Assembly (NCBI GenBank): GCA_017979445.1
Contig: CM030708.1
Coordinates: 35,220,721 to 35,284,720 of the forward strand
Direction of reading: 5' to 3'
Length of the DNA: 64,000 nucleotides
DNA from: Akebia trifoliata
Taxonomy: Eukaryota; Streptophyta; Magnoliopsida; Ranunculales; Lardizabalaceae
Shown here: positions 52,601-63,958 of the stretch, one piece after another
Position numbering within the stretch: the first letter of the stretch is position 1
Layout of the letters: each line of letters opens with the position of its first letter
Notes under the pieces: generated by a model
Databases searched by the model: none
What the model was told of the DNA's origin: nothing
What the model saw: the letters and a program-made list of their open reading frames with translations, nothing else
Made by a program: the position numbers and the translations under genes

Positions 52601-52622
52601 CCGCTTCGCCAACATCTGGTGA
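46684..52622 (+). CDS. 1-Cys peroxiredoxin-like protein lacking the peroxidatic cysteine
   Basis: Four exons, 46684-46801, 46885-47033, 51368-51514 and 52374-52622, join in frame to 220 residues, the normal length for plant 1-Cys peroxiredoxin (Prx6 class). The fold is well conserved: [74 protein letters not shown] and SYLRF. The active-site loop, normally PGDFTPVCTTE, reads [11 protein letters not shown]. The peroxidatic Cys is Ser46 (codon AGC) and the catalytic Thr is Lys43. Pro39, His38 and Arg128 (LPYRAL) remain. It should not reduce peroxide by the usual route. The conserved frame and splice sites argue against a simple pseudogene. Family members are seed and dormancy associated. The nuclear basic motif of some plant members is not obvious. 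Intron 2 is 4.3 kb and full of repeats. Confidence 0.9.
46802..46829 (+). repeat. (CT)n microsatellite overlapping the exon 1 donor of the peroxiredoxin
   Basis: The intron begins directly with GTCTCTCTCT and runs as pure CT to about 46829. The GT donor is therefore the first unit of a microsatellite, an unusual donor sequence (CCTG|GTCTCT). Frame continuity (Pro-Gly-Asp-Phe) supports this site. Confidence 0.75.
47131..47191. repeat. Near-perfect hairpin with GCATGCATTCATC arms
   Basis: Arms 47131-47153 and 47169-47191 pair at about 21 of 23 positions around a 15-base loop. Each arm contains an RY-like CATGCA/TGCATG motif. It lies 100 bp into intron 2 of the peroxiredoxin gene. It may be a small foldback element or a bound regulatory site. 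Confidence 0.6.
47258..47420. mobile_element. Foldback (MITE) element, relative of the one at 31316
   Basis: The left arm GAAGTACCATTGAAATTGAC and the inverted right arm (reverse complement AGTCGTGTTGGAGTAACATT) match over about 28 bp. The interior (AACCATAGATGTTTTTCATCGA, AGTAAGAAGTATCTATGG) matches 31316-31479 closely. It is in intron 2 of the peroxiredoxin gene. Confidence 0.7.
47434..47658. mobile_element. Foldback element, 'GTCGTGATAAT' family, in peroxiredoxin intron 2
   Basis: The left end GTTGTGATAATCTGACTACC and the reverse complement of the right end, GTCGTGATAATCTAACTACC, are near identical. The interior stem shows CGTAGATCTA on both sides. It is 225 bp and lies 14 bp from the foldback at 47258-47420. 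It is non-coding. Confidence 0.72.
47659..51367. other. Remainder of peroxiredoxin intron 2
   Basis: 3.7 kb of intron: 47659-49669 is AT-rich with no recognised element, 49670-51267 is a possible solo LTR, and 51268-51367 leads to the exon 3 acceptor (GCATGCAG). No independent gene is seen in it on either strand. Confidence 0.5.
49670..51267. mobile_element. Possible solo LTR or LTR-like element
   Basis: The 1598-bp block begins TGTAAAC and ends GTTTACA, a TG...CA structure with 7-bp inverted ends. It is bounded by GTATA on the left and GTATG on the right, a possible 5-bp target duplication with one mismatch. The interior changes composition, with a GGAGTCGCCACC motif near the left, then a purine and GGTT-rich right half. 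No reading frame is present. It has no second LTR in the window. Confidence 0.45.
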
Positions 52623-54577
52623 TATTCATCACCACTTCACCTCTCTACTGCCCTTCCTTTCTTTTCTAAAGGTGAATGTTGTCTAGAAAACAAACTTGGT
52701 AGTTGGTTGTATATGACAAAGTTCATGGATCATGTTGAATGTTGTCTAGAAAACAAACTTGGTAGTTGGTTGAACTACATAAATAATAAGATTATAACAA
52801 AGAACTCAATTTAAGTTTCATATTAGATACAAACGCAAGATCAGAGGTCACATATGATCACAGTACTGAATCACGGTTCACAAAATACAAATCACTAATC
52901 ACAGTTCATTGACAAGTGACAACTACCGACAGTCCAGAAATCTCTAGATTTCTGATAATATAATTTAATAATCAAAGTTCATAGATCATGTTGATGCTCC
53001 CAATGACCCCTAATTATGTTTATCAGCAATGTGTCAGCAAATAATCACAGAATACTTACCACACAAACCCAAATCGATTTTCAGCAACTACTTGGATTTT
53101 CTTCATGGTTTAAGTACCTTCATAAAATGACAAGGGCTTGGTCAGATCCCACGTTTTACAAACATGGCCTCAAGGTTTTTGTTTCTATCCTATGAAAAAT
53201 ACATGACATGTCATGATCAACGATCTCACTAAAAATAAAAAATATAAACAGTTGAATCGGGTAATGGGTACTATGAAGTATGTACTCTCAATTTCTTTGA
53301 AAAGGAAAAATAAATGAAGACGGAGATGCAACTTCTAGGCTCTAGGCATAGAGGCGATATGCTACAATGTGTGGGTTTGTATAGAAAAACAATTCATGCA
53401 AAATTAGTTATATTTATTTACAAAAAGATATGATATACTTTAATGCTAAAGATTTTACAACTAATCAAATATTTGCTCCTAATAACTTTGTTGATTTATT
53501 TGTAGTATATCTTGAACCAAGTAATTATCATCAACTAGTTTCATTTTTCTTCTTTCCCGTTTTTGTTCTGTTTTGTTTTTTTTTAACTGTAGAAATTGTA
53601 ATGGATCCAAAATTGTTCAGCAATCCAATGCTACGAATCAAGAGGATCTAGGGTGAAAATTCACAAACATAGTGGCTCAACTCAGAATAAGTATAAAATG
53701 AAAGATTAGTGACAATCAGATGCAACAAAGAAAAGATGTATGATGCCAAAAGATTTTTTACAACTTATCAAAATTTTCTTCTTAATAACCTTACTAGTGA
53801 AACAAAATAGTAAAATTAGTCAATTAGTCATCAAAACCTAAGGTGGTGGTATCATTATTAATTTTCCTTTTTTTTTTTTTTTTTGCATTTTTCTATAACT
53901 AGCAAATGAGTCTATTTTTTGACGTGTGTGTGTGTGTGTGTGTGATGTTAGTTATTGACATTTTAAGCCGCTGATCATATTATCCCTATAGTTTTATTCC
54001 TCATTTCATCTAATGTCACTTTATCATCACAAAAATTAATGGAACAAGTATCCACTACTTATTTGATCTTTAGTAATTCATGCATAGCACGTCGTTGGAA
54101 TTTTCATATATGTTGAAAATATGTTATGGACAAAAAATATATTCCTCTATTGATGATAATAGGTACTCAATTTTTTAATAAGCATTCAACTAGAACACGT
54201 CAATCATTCAGTCTACAATGATTTATTAGTGGAGATCAAACCATCTTATAAATTGATTCATTTATATAAATATATAGATCATTTGTTATATCAAATATAA
54301 TCAACAACACATGTTAACAATTGTTGATTCATGGATGTTTAGCACAGACTCATAATTTAACAATGAAATTACTAAAATCCAATATGGTAAATTTTGACAT
54401 TGTTCATACCATCATATATTTAGTAAGTTCAAACAACCGAATGAATTAAAAAAAGAAGGTGAAGGAGAAACAACATAGAAAGAAAACTAGTTAGCGTAAT
54501 ATTTATAAATATAAATTCATGAAAAACAAGAGAACAGAAACCTCAATAAATAATTCTGGCAGATCTCTTCTTCTTCC
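52623..54577. other. Intergenic region between the peroxiredoxin and the methyltransferase
   Basis: A 37-bp direct repeat (TGAATGTTGTCTAGAAAACA ... GTTGGTTG) occurs at 52673-52709 and 52736-52772 just after the peroxiredoxin stop codon. A (GT)n run lies at 53924-53944. The rest is AT-rich and without protein-like frames. Confidence 0.5.
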
Positions 54578-57500
54578 TCAACAGCTGATATCATGCTTCA
54601 ATCCTGCTCTCAAAGACTCGTCCTAAGAATGAAGTAGAACACAAGTTTGAGTAAGTTACCAAAGCATAAATTAAAATCCCAACTTGATTGACCCAGCATT
54701 TTCAAGTAAAAGTTTATGTGTGACTCTCAACTCAAAGATCTCCTGGACCAAAATAGGTTGGTCAGGCACGTTGCCCATGTTTTAAGACTAGAACCATAAA
54801 CAAAATCAAGTAGTTTCTGAAAAAGGAAATATATTACTGGCTAACCTTGGTACAGACATAAATATAATGGACTTCAGTATGATTTCCTAGAACGTCGTCA
54901 GTCGAATCCAATGGCAATGGGTTGGTCAGGTCCCATGTTTTTTGCTCCGAGCTTCCCTCAGCAACGAGTTTCTCTGATAGAATTGGCAACACTCAGGCAG
55001 ATTAACCCTGACTTGGGCCCAAAGAACCTCAAAAGAACTGCTAGTAGTAGTGGAAGCTCATAAGAGGTTTTGGACATGAGTCACAATTTGGACGTATAGA
55101 AATGCAAGAACCCAAGAAAGTCCCACAACTTAAAAAATGGGAATTTCAACAATTCTTGGCTTCTAGGTTGCCAAAGTTACTAGATGACAAGAATTTTGTA
55201 GAATTTGCATCCCAGTTGTAGCGGGAACACAGGATACATATGTCACTTACATAACATTTATATTTGAAAACTGAAGTGTTGTATATGGTTAAAGCATCCA
55301 TTTATTGCAACAATGGTATGATGAAAGCAACCAGAAAACAGCAGGCATAATATCCATCAAGAAAACAAGTGAAACATCACATGGAGTGTTCTGAAAGGAA
55401 AAGAACTGCCAATTTCTAAGTGAAGCAACAACAAAAAAACTGGAATCTATAAGAAAAGATAGAAGGGCAAAAACCAGAAATTTATCTCAGAAGTATTGGG
55501 ATCTACATGTCCAAAAATACCAAAATTTGAATATTTGAGATTTAGTCATTCAGAAAATTCATAAAGATTTTGGAGCATACATTGATTTAGTTATCCAAAA
55601 TAATATGAATTAAATTGGGTTGGGAACATTTGAAAAAGTGCTTTGGAAGCTTGTAGTACAATTTAACAGAAAAAAAAAAAATCCAGGTTTCTGGAAGTCT
55701 TCAGAAGCGTCATCATAACCTTCTGTCATGACATCAAATTTCCATGCAAACAATTTGATAAAAAATATGGCATGGATCACCAAATTGAAAAAGTTTGGTC
55801 TTGGTCTAAGGTCTCATATATCAAGGACAAACACAATTTCAACTATAGAAATGTAAGAGAAATACAGTTAACTACTACCTTTACCCAAAGAAGACTGCAG
55901 ATGCAACTAACATAACAAGAAGAAAGTTTTTCAAGTATATTTTCATTCAGGCAACATTACTAATTTCACAAGTGTTAAAAAAGATTCGTAAGTAGGACCT
56001 TATGAAAATTCTTTTCCACTTGGAATCCTAGTATAATACGACGATTATACTAAGAACGATTTTTGCTAACCTATTACATGGAGTTTTATTGTCCACAAGC
56101 ACTGCTCTCTCAACAAATATAGCCGATACATTGGAGCTCCATAAGTAATCTGCATTTGTAAATAGTGGGTATACTCATACTTGTAAACATCCTTCTTTCG
56201 CAAGCTGGAGTAGTTCAAAGTTATTTTGAAAAAAAAAGAAAAGAAAAGAAAAGAAACTGCTATCGTGTTTAGAAGAAGAAGAATGTAAACATACCAGAAT
56301 GTACACTCCATTATCCTTGAGGACCCTGATAGTGGCATTTACTGCTTTAATATACAATGCACAGATCAAGAAAAGGAGGGAAAAAAGAGAGATAACAATA
56401 AGAAACAATTTTACTTATTGATAGTTTCATCATACCTCCCAACCTCTTCGAGCATTTTAGTTGCGTTCTGTGTTGAGTTATGCCCACACTATTGACAAAG
56501 TTTCTTATGAGTGATTAATTCTCCAAAAAAGATTGGATTATTTAAAGTATATAATACTTACCATAATAGAATCAAAAGTTCCTGAAAACATTAAGAACAC
56601 ATAAGAAACAAAACTCAGCAATTGATTTTAAGTCTTTTTTAGGTTCTATAATCAAATAAATGATATAACTTGAGAAAACGGAAAGTTAAAAAGAAGCCGA
56701 AATGTAAGATTAAAACGTGGAGAAGAGAGCACTACCTTTATCAATAACAGAATCGAAAGAACCCGATTCAAACCCACTCATGTCTCGAACGTCCATTCTA
56801 ATATCTGCTTGTGTTCAGAATAGCAAAATCAAGATAACACAAAATCTTATCATGGTACCCTTATAGTTACACCCTTGTAGCTAGCTCCTCCCACCCCACC
56901 CGGAAGGTGGGGGTTTGGGAGCGGAACTCCCGAAAGAAATTTTTCCAAGGGTTTTTTTTGTAATTTCACTGGTGCTTGGCAAAACCTTAGTTAGGTTTTC
57001 CTTGGGGTATACATTTCTATTTTCGATGAAAGGGTGTAATCTATAACTGCGAATTTCTCTTCAAAGTGGAATCAATGTGATCCGTGGGCGTACCTCAATC
57101 TTGAGGGAACCACGTAAAAATCTCTGTGTTTTGTGTGTGTTTGCATCTTGCTTTATTGTTCTTGGATCGATTTCTCTATAGGTCCAATTTTTTTTTGTTT
57201 TTACTAGAGTCAAGACCATAAGTCGCATGTTTCTTATAGTAAAACCCTACATGCATTGGGAACTACTTGTGGCTTGTATCCATTCACTTTTTTTATATTT
57301 ATAGATAGAAGAAGATTCAGAAGAAATAGTGACAAATAGTCCAACCTAATAAGCATGCCTACTTGTGGATGCTTTTTACGACTTCCACTCCTTGAGATGT
57401 GTAAGATCTTCGGACCAATTGACCGACTAATCTACAATTCCCCGACTTTTCCTACTGATCTTTGATCTCCCGACCTTTCCCCTTGATTGGCGCTAACAAG

Positions 57501-60051
57501 GTAAACCTTTGGTTCTTTGAAAGGTTAAAAGAAGAAGGATGTGACCTCGGTGTGATGCCTGCCAAAGATTCTCCAAAGATTAAGTTAGTAAAATATACAA
57601 AAAACTAATGGGGAAGAAGAAGTTTGAAATGGGGAAGATGATGAATAGTAATTTTCAAAGAATTTTTCCTTCTTTCTATGTGTAAGAGATGGTTTTGTGA
57701 ACCCTCTCTTAGTCCTTGAGAAGGGGTTTTATAGTTCGGACTTCGGGACAGGTGTTACATGGTCCACATATTTTGCCAAGTGGGACATGAGCTGGCTTTG
57801 GGTTGTTGTCTTCACCTTCGAATTTCGTGTTTACCCCTCATTAATGCTAATACTCGAGTTTGATTTATAGTGTCTCAGCGCATTAATTGCTGAGTTGACT
57901 TGATTTCACTATTTAGGGATGGATGAGTAAGGGAATATCACCATCATCGTTGTTTTAATAAGTACTTGTAAATATCGCATTAAATGAGAAGATTTGACAC
58001 ATGGGAAGACTGTGATCATCATAAATTATGTCTTATTAAGTTTTAGATTTATTTGCCTGAATTAATAAACCTTCTGACCTGAAGTCTTCTTCCAACTAAT
58101 GAGGCTTACCGACCTCCAATCCTGTTATTACTCTGATTTGGGTGATTTGACTTTAGAGTTGACTGGATTGTACACCGACTTCAATGGTTCACTTGATTGT
58201 TGTCTACTCGACATTTCTTTATGACAATCCTACGACTTTGCTAGACATTGCTCAATGTTTTAGATTGGGCCCACTAAATTTGATGGACCACGTGCCATTA
58301 TATCAGAGCGTGGCAGAAATGGGCTCCATGCTACTCACTCACTTTCATCGAACCAAGTAACCCTTGTAAGGACTGTACCATTGACAATTTCATGGGCAAT
58401 AATGGTGAAGACAAGATAAAGTATTATTTCAGTGGAGCCTGTTTTCGTCACATCTTGAGATAAGGACACATGTCACCTATGACCTGACGGGTCCAATTTG
58501 AATATCAAACACCCCCGACTTGGGGGACCGCATAGCTAGCCAAGATATTAGGTCATCCGAGTCAAAGTAAGACGATATGGATCGGAGGCCAGTAAGTCTA
58601 ATTAATCGAGAAAGCATCTCAAAGTAAAAGACTCTAAATAGCTTGGGTATAATAAGATAAAAATCTCGTGACGATCAAAATTTAATAAGGTGTTAAATCT
58701 TCGCATTTAATGCGATATCTACGGGTGTTTATTAGAACAACGTTGACAACAACATTCTCTGACTCACCAACCCCCAAACAGTAAAATCAAATCAGCTCAA
58801 CAATTAATGCGTTGAGACCCTTTAAATCGAACTCGAGTGTTAGCATTAATGAGGTATGAGTGCAAAACCCAAAGGCAGAGTCAGCAACCATAACCAGCTC
58901 ACACCCTATTCAACAATACACCTGGATTAACCGTGTAATGACATTTTTCCCAGAATCGAAACTATAAAACCCCCTCTCAAAGATTGAGATAACATTCTGA
59001 AAAATCCCTTCTTCACACTCGAAAGGCAGGAATACACTTTGCAACTTACTATTCATCATCTCCTTCCTTCCTAACTATCTTCATTCACTTCTTTTTACAT
59101 ATCTTTTACTGACTTGCTCTTCGAAGGACCCTTGGCAGGCACTTTACCAAGATCTCAGACTTTTTCCCAAAATCCTTCAAAGAACCAAGAGTTTGCCTTG
59201 TCAACAACAACTAAGGGGAAAGGTCAGGAGATCAGAGAGCTTGGGACTTTGGGAAATCTCAGAACAACCAGTTTGACCATGAATTTCTCACATCTCAAGG
59301 AGTGGGAATCCAAAAAAGCCTCTACAATTTCACTCACAATAATAAAAAGGATACATTTGAGTTGTGGACGATCGCTATACTTATTTTGCATAACTTCAAT
59401 CACCACAGAGGATATATCAATGTTGACAACATCCTCGTAACCATCGTTCACCATGTCTTCGCTGAGCACTGTCACCATTTTTATTTTTTTATAAAAGTTT
59501 CAGTGATTCGAATTGATCAACATAGTTGTTTAATTACAAGAATCATAAACATCAAATCAAATCAAACAACTTCAACACAGAAACATTATGAATCATATTT
59601 GAAAACCTAGATCATTTGGGGCAATTTCAACATTAGATCCACCAATGAACTGGAAACACAAAAAAAGGGATCTGGAGTTTTAAACCTCTAAAAATAATTG
59701 AATAAAAAAATCACGCAGCAATTACAAATCTAAATACCAAACACATTATTTTGCGAATCTAAGAAAAATCTGAAGAAAATTAAAATCCTCCTAAACAGAG
59801 CAAAATCCGAAACAAATTATCGGTAAAATTACGGCATTGTAGCAAAAACATAGAGTCGAGATGTGGACCAACCAACCTGCGTTACCGCATCCAACGACGA
59901 GGATTCGATGATGTCGAGGGACGTAAAGATGGAGAAGCGGAGCTAAGGAGTGATATTTCTGGTACCAATCAAACGGTCCTGGATCTTGGGTGTACCTATT
60001 GTCCCAGTACGACGGTTCTCCATACGCCTGCGTCGTCGCTCCCAATGTCAT
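54578..60051 (-). CDS. SAM-dependent methyltransferase of the EEF1AKMT4/METTL13 type
   Basis: Nine exons on the minus strand: 60051-59877, 59468-59355, 56804-56736, 56581-56562, 56488-56436, 56325-56295, 56149-56071, 54973-54846 and 54622-54578. They join in frame to 237 residues. The N-terminus YGEPSYWDNRYTQDPGPFDW and motif I (ILVVGCGNA) with the acidic post-I site (VNIDISS) are typical of the small protein-lysine methyltransferases that modify eEF1A in animals; the plant substrate is not known to me. Later motifs are RMDVRDMS, SFDSVIDKGT, VLKDNGVYIL, ITYGAPMYRL and EVHYIYVCTKDESL. Exon 4 is a 20-bp microexon. The exon 6 acceptor was set at ATCAG|GGTCC because only this restores EEV-G-RVLKDNG; the family usually has Trp where this gene has Gly. 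Intron 2 (2.55 kb) contains a large foldback. Confidence 0.88.
56880..57345. mobile_element. LTR-like fragment in intron 2 of the methyltransferase gene
   Basis: The stretch around 57046-57130 (AATGTGATCCGTGGGCGTAC, then GAGGGAACCACGTAAAAATC) resembles the U5 end of plant Copia LTRs, which share a 'GTGGACGTAGG ... GAACCACGTAAATC' pattern. This is recognition from memory. Ends could not be defined and no coding part is present. Confidence 0.4.
57360..59325. mobile_element. 2-kb foldback element with about 780-bp inverted arms
   Basis: The left arm (57360-58146) and right arm (58551-59325) are inverted copies, with a loop of about 400 bp. Matching blocks include CACTCCTTGAGATGTG, GCCTGCCAA, GATGATGAATAGTAA, GGTTTTATAG, CATTAATGCTAA and ATATCGCATTAAATG with their inverses, in order. 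Each arm has a CTATAAAACCCC TATA-like motif pointing away from the centre (minus strand at 57724-57735, plus strand near 58962-58974). The right arm carries a short gag-like frame from 59114. Its right end is about 30 bp from methyltransferase exon 2. Confidence 0.75.
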
Positions 60052-60896
60052 CTCTCTCTCTCTCTCTCTCTTCGGAGCGAATTGTTTTTTGAGGTAATTT
60101 CTGTGTAAACTTACAGTTTTTGAGGGGTGGGGACTAGGGAGGGAGGTGTTACAACTTTCAAGGGTGTTTTGGTCATTTCGAATTAGGTGTGACAGTTTGA
60201 CGTTATTAATGAGGGGGGACATTTTCGTCTACGTAGATTGGGTGGAGAAAATTTTGGCTTAAGAAATGGGCAGCAATTTTTTATACCCATCCTCAAAACG
60301 TCACCTAATACAATTTACTTTTATTGGTGATTGGTGGTTTATGAACATTTGAGTCAAATGTATCTTTTATCATATAAAATGCAATTTGATATTTGGTGTT
60401 TAGGTTCGCTAAGAAGTGGGCCAAACACAAATAGTATCAAAAGAGTATTCCACGTGGCATCTTAATGTTCATTTACAGCATAGTATAAACTCATTTGTTG
60501 GTAGCGAAATCTCGCTTTGGTGTATTTGTATTGATCCACGTCTTCTTACTGTAGCGTAATTCCAGTAAAATACAAGGCGAAAGTTTCAAGAAGAAAAAGA
60601 CGTGGAATTATGTAATGTTAACCAACTCCTGGAGTACACAATCCACACTACGTTTAGCTGAGTTGGAACTTTGGAAGTTATCTCTACTACTCATTGCGGA
60701 AACACACACGTCCATCACCTCCCCTCTGTCTCTCTCACATATTCTTCTCGTGTGGGCCGTGGCGCAATCGCTGGATTTAGGTAAAACTAATCGTTTTTTT
60801 TTTCTTTTTCAATTTGATTTCTAATATAATTGTTTCAGCTATCGATCTTTAGATAGATTTGATAGTTCTTAAGATTTACAGAAATCTGCTAAAGTA
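60052..60896. promoter_or_regulatory. Divergent promoter region: methyltransferase (-) and ATP-citrate lyase A (+)
   Basis: About 845 bp separate the two start codons. A (CT)n tract (reads GA on the minus strand) at 60051-60071 lies directly upstream of the methyltransferase ATG. On the lyase side a likely 5'UTR intron runs from the GTAAAA donor at 60781 to the TTTCAG acceptor at 60838. No unambiguous TATA box was assigned to either gene. Confidence 0.5.
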
Positions 60897-63800
60897 ATGG
60901 CGAGGAAGAAGATCAGAGAGTATGATTCCAAGAGACTTCTCAAGGAGCATTTGAAGCGACTTGCAGGGATCCCATTGGAGATCTTCTCTTCTCAGGTTTT
61001 GATCTCTTTCTATCTCTCGTAATTTAATTTTATTGGATTGTTTGTCTTCTCTGTTTTCTCATTTTTTACTTGATTAGTTTCGATGAACATAAAATTTGTA
61101 ATTTTGTTAGTTCTAAGTGCTATGTTGTATGTATAAGAATGATGATAAAAGAAAATGAATTAGAGAAAGCTTTCTGTTGTTAATTTTCCATTTTCCTTTG
61201 AAATTCTTTTTGGCTGAAGTAATGTGTATGTGTTGTTTTTATCCATTAAGGTTAATGAAACAACGGACTTCGCTGAGTTAACAAACAAAGAACCATGGCT
61301 TTCGTCCACAAAATTGGTTGTGAAGCCTGACATGTTGTTTGGGAAACGTGGAAAGAGCGGTTTAGTAGCTCTGAACTTGGATATGGCTCAAGTTGCTCAA
61401 TTTGTGAAAGAACGTCTCGGCGTTGAGGTGAACTTTTTGACAGTATATGCACATTAAAGTTATATTTTTTAGTATTATTGTATTGCGTTTACATAGAAAT
61501 TAAATGTTATTTAGGTTGAGATGGGAGGGTACAAGGCACCGATAACCACATTCATTGTTGAACCTTTTGTTCCCCACGACCAAGAATATTACCTCTCTGT
61601 TGTCTCTGAGAGGCTTGGTAGCACCATAAGCTTTTCGGAATGCGGGGGTATTGAAATTGAAGAGAACTGGGACAAGGTATGTTGGCAAATCTAAATGGGT
61701 AGTTTCAAAGTGTTTTATCCAATTTTAGCCATGTTCATTGTGACATGTATATTTGATGTTGGGTTGTATGTATTTGATCTTGGGTCATACAGGTTAAGAC
61801 TATATTTCTGCCAACCGAGAAGCATATGACTTCTGAGGCATGTGCTCCACTGATTGCTACTCTTCCTTTAGAGGTATGTTCTTTTGGTGATTTGGGTCTT
61901 TCATTGTTTCATGCTTCATGATGTCTAGAATGGAAGTTTTATTTACTTGGAATCTATTTACATGTAACATACCCTTCTGAGGCAAAAATTGCATCAGTCA
62001 AATAGTGCAATTGTTGGCAACATCTCGGATGGGGCCATAACCCAGAATTCCTAGAGGTTGGATGTATTTGCATTCTATGTAAACTCGAAAATATTTGAAG
62101 AGCCGGAAAGAAAATTATGTACCAGTCTAATAGACATCAGTACATTTGACAGGGAAACTTCACATTTTTTAATTTGGTTTACTTTTAGATATTGTAATCA
62201 ATTCATCTCCTTGGTGGTAAGGAATGAAAAAAGACATTTGTTTAATGATCGGAAAGAAGTCAATGCATCGGGAAATTAGGAAAATTAAGATTGTTTTATT
62301 TGTTTTGCTTTTGAGTAGTGGAAAGCCAGAAACAAAGCCTTGCCTAGTCTTCGTGTAGGCAATTTCTTCACTTGGGATCCCTTTCATTTGAAACATAGTT
62401 CAAGCTTAATCTAGCAAAAATTAACGCAATTTTAGAATTAAAATGTATCGGTTAACTTTGTTAAGGACTAAATAGGAGAGTACTATATATGTTAAACATG
62501 CATCTTAGTATAGGTGGTGATAGTTTCTTCCTCTTTGAAGTGATAACCCCACCCACACCAAGAAGTTGAAGCAATCGAGGACAAAAAGTCATCTTTTTTG
62601 CGGATCCAACAGGAACCACTGATCATGATTTCTATTCTTCTTGTTTGTGGAAATAGTAAAATATTTATTGCTAAGCTCTAAACCTCTTCATCAACCTTGT
62701 GTATGCAAGTAGGTGTGTGACAAGGTCTGTTGTTGACTGTTGTGTACAACATTCAATTTATCTTTTTTTTTTTTTTTTTTTGCTTTTTTTTTTCTGCATC
62801 TATTTAATTATTATGAATTTATAACCAAACAAAAAAAGAATCCAAATTTGGTCACCTAAGCAATTGCCCGGGGAATGCCTAGGCGTGAGGCATCTGGGGA
62901 ACCCCTTTTACTTACTTATCATTTGGTACCTTTGATTACTCAGCTTTCATGTATCTCCTATCCAAGAGGTGGTCCAACATGCAGAGTCAAATTATTGGTG
63001 GTCCATGTGTACTTTTAGCATGAAGGAACAACTTGGGAACCTTTTGAGGTCTCAAATACTTCCTTGTTGCATTTCTATATATTTCCTTTTCAAACTTATG
63101 CATTTAATGTTTTCATAGCATGTGACTGTCAAATTTGAACGATGAAAATCAATTTATTTACGCATTAATAAAAAATATCATAAGAATTATGACTTCAATT
63201 GTTCTTGTTCAGCAGACAGACTGATAGTCCTTTCTCATCAATCATTATTAGATTATTACTAACTCACAATGTTTTGTTTCTTTGCTTGAGATTTTCTTAT
63301 TATTTTTCTATTTGCTCAGATTCGGGGGAAAATTGAGGACTTCATAAAGGGAGTGTTTGCCGTATTTCAGGGTATGCTTATGTCTACAAATGAAAATCTG
63401 GTAGTTCTCCACCTTACTGAAAACTAAAGATGGCACTTGTTAGGAAATTTGAGTGCTCCTTAACTCTGTATTAAGAGGTTGTACTTCAAAAGTGCTAACA
63501 ATTTTTGGATTTGTATCAATTAGAAGTGATGTTAGTTTTTTATTTATTTATTAACATGACCTGAAATAATTCTGACATTGTGCAGATCTCTTGGGATCCA
63601 TAAATGTTCTTCCTTGTCTAACGTTGACATTGTTCTCTCAAGCTGATAAATGATCTTATCCACAGATTTGGACTTCAGTTTCTTAGAGATGAATCCATTT
63701 ACATTGGTGAATGGAGAGCCGTACCCATTGGATATGAGGGGAGAATTGGATGACACTGCTGCTTTCAAGAACTTTAAGAAGTATATATAGTTGTTTGTCG

Positions 63801-63958
63801 ATTCACTGCCAAAGTTTTTTTTTTTCAATGAATTGGATAGAGGATGACGTTTTTAATAAATTGTGATACTGTGCAGGTGGGGTAATATAGAATTTCCTTT
63901 GCCTTTCGGTAGAGTTATGAGCCCTACAGAAAGCTTTATTCAAGTATTGGATGAAAAG
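60897..63958 (+). CDS. ACLA: ATP-citrate lyase subunit A (ACLA), 5' part, continues beyond the window
   Basis: Seven exons in the window, 60897-60995, 61251-61427, 61515-61676, 61793-61873, 63320-63371, 63666-63780 and 63877-63958, encode the first 256 residues of about 423. Plant ATP-citrate lyase is a cytosolic complex of ACLA and ACLB that makes acetyl-CoA and oxaloacetate from citrate, CoA and ATP. The N-terminus [20 protein letters not shown] is diagnostic. The ATP-grasp region follows: [74 protein letters not shown] and [20 protein letters not shown]. All joins keep frame and there are no breaks. The last visible donor is at 63959 (GTGGTT). The C-terminal CoA-binding part lies outside the window. 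Intron 4 (1446 bp) holds only AT-rich sequence and a poly-T run near 62764. Confidence 0.95.

Noticed and set aside
53100..53175. Possible duplicated methyltransferase exon 8 (GGCTTGGTCAGATCCCACG)
   Set aside because: The resemblance to 54925-54945 is about 20 bp with mismatches; too short to support an exon duplicate.
56296..56408. Reading the methyltransferase exon 6 as ...VNATIRVLKDNGVYIL
   Set aside because: Joining at the upstream acceptor inserts residues absent from the family; the acceptor at ATCAG|GGTCC gives EEVGRVLKDNG with correct phase.
59114..59440. 108-residue plus-strand frame
   Set aside because: It lies in the arm of the foldback element and runs antisense across methyltransferase exon 2; at best a gag-like remnant, not a gene.
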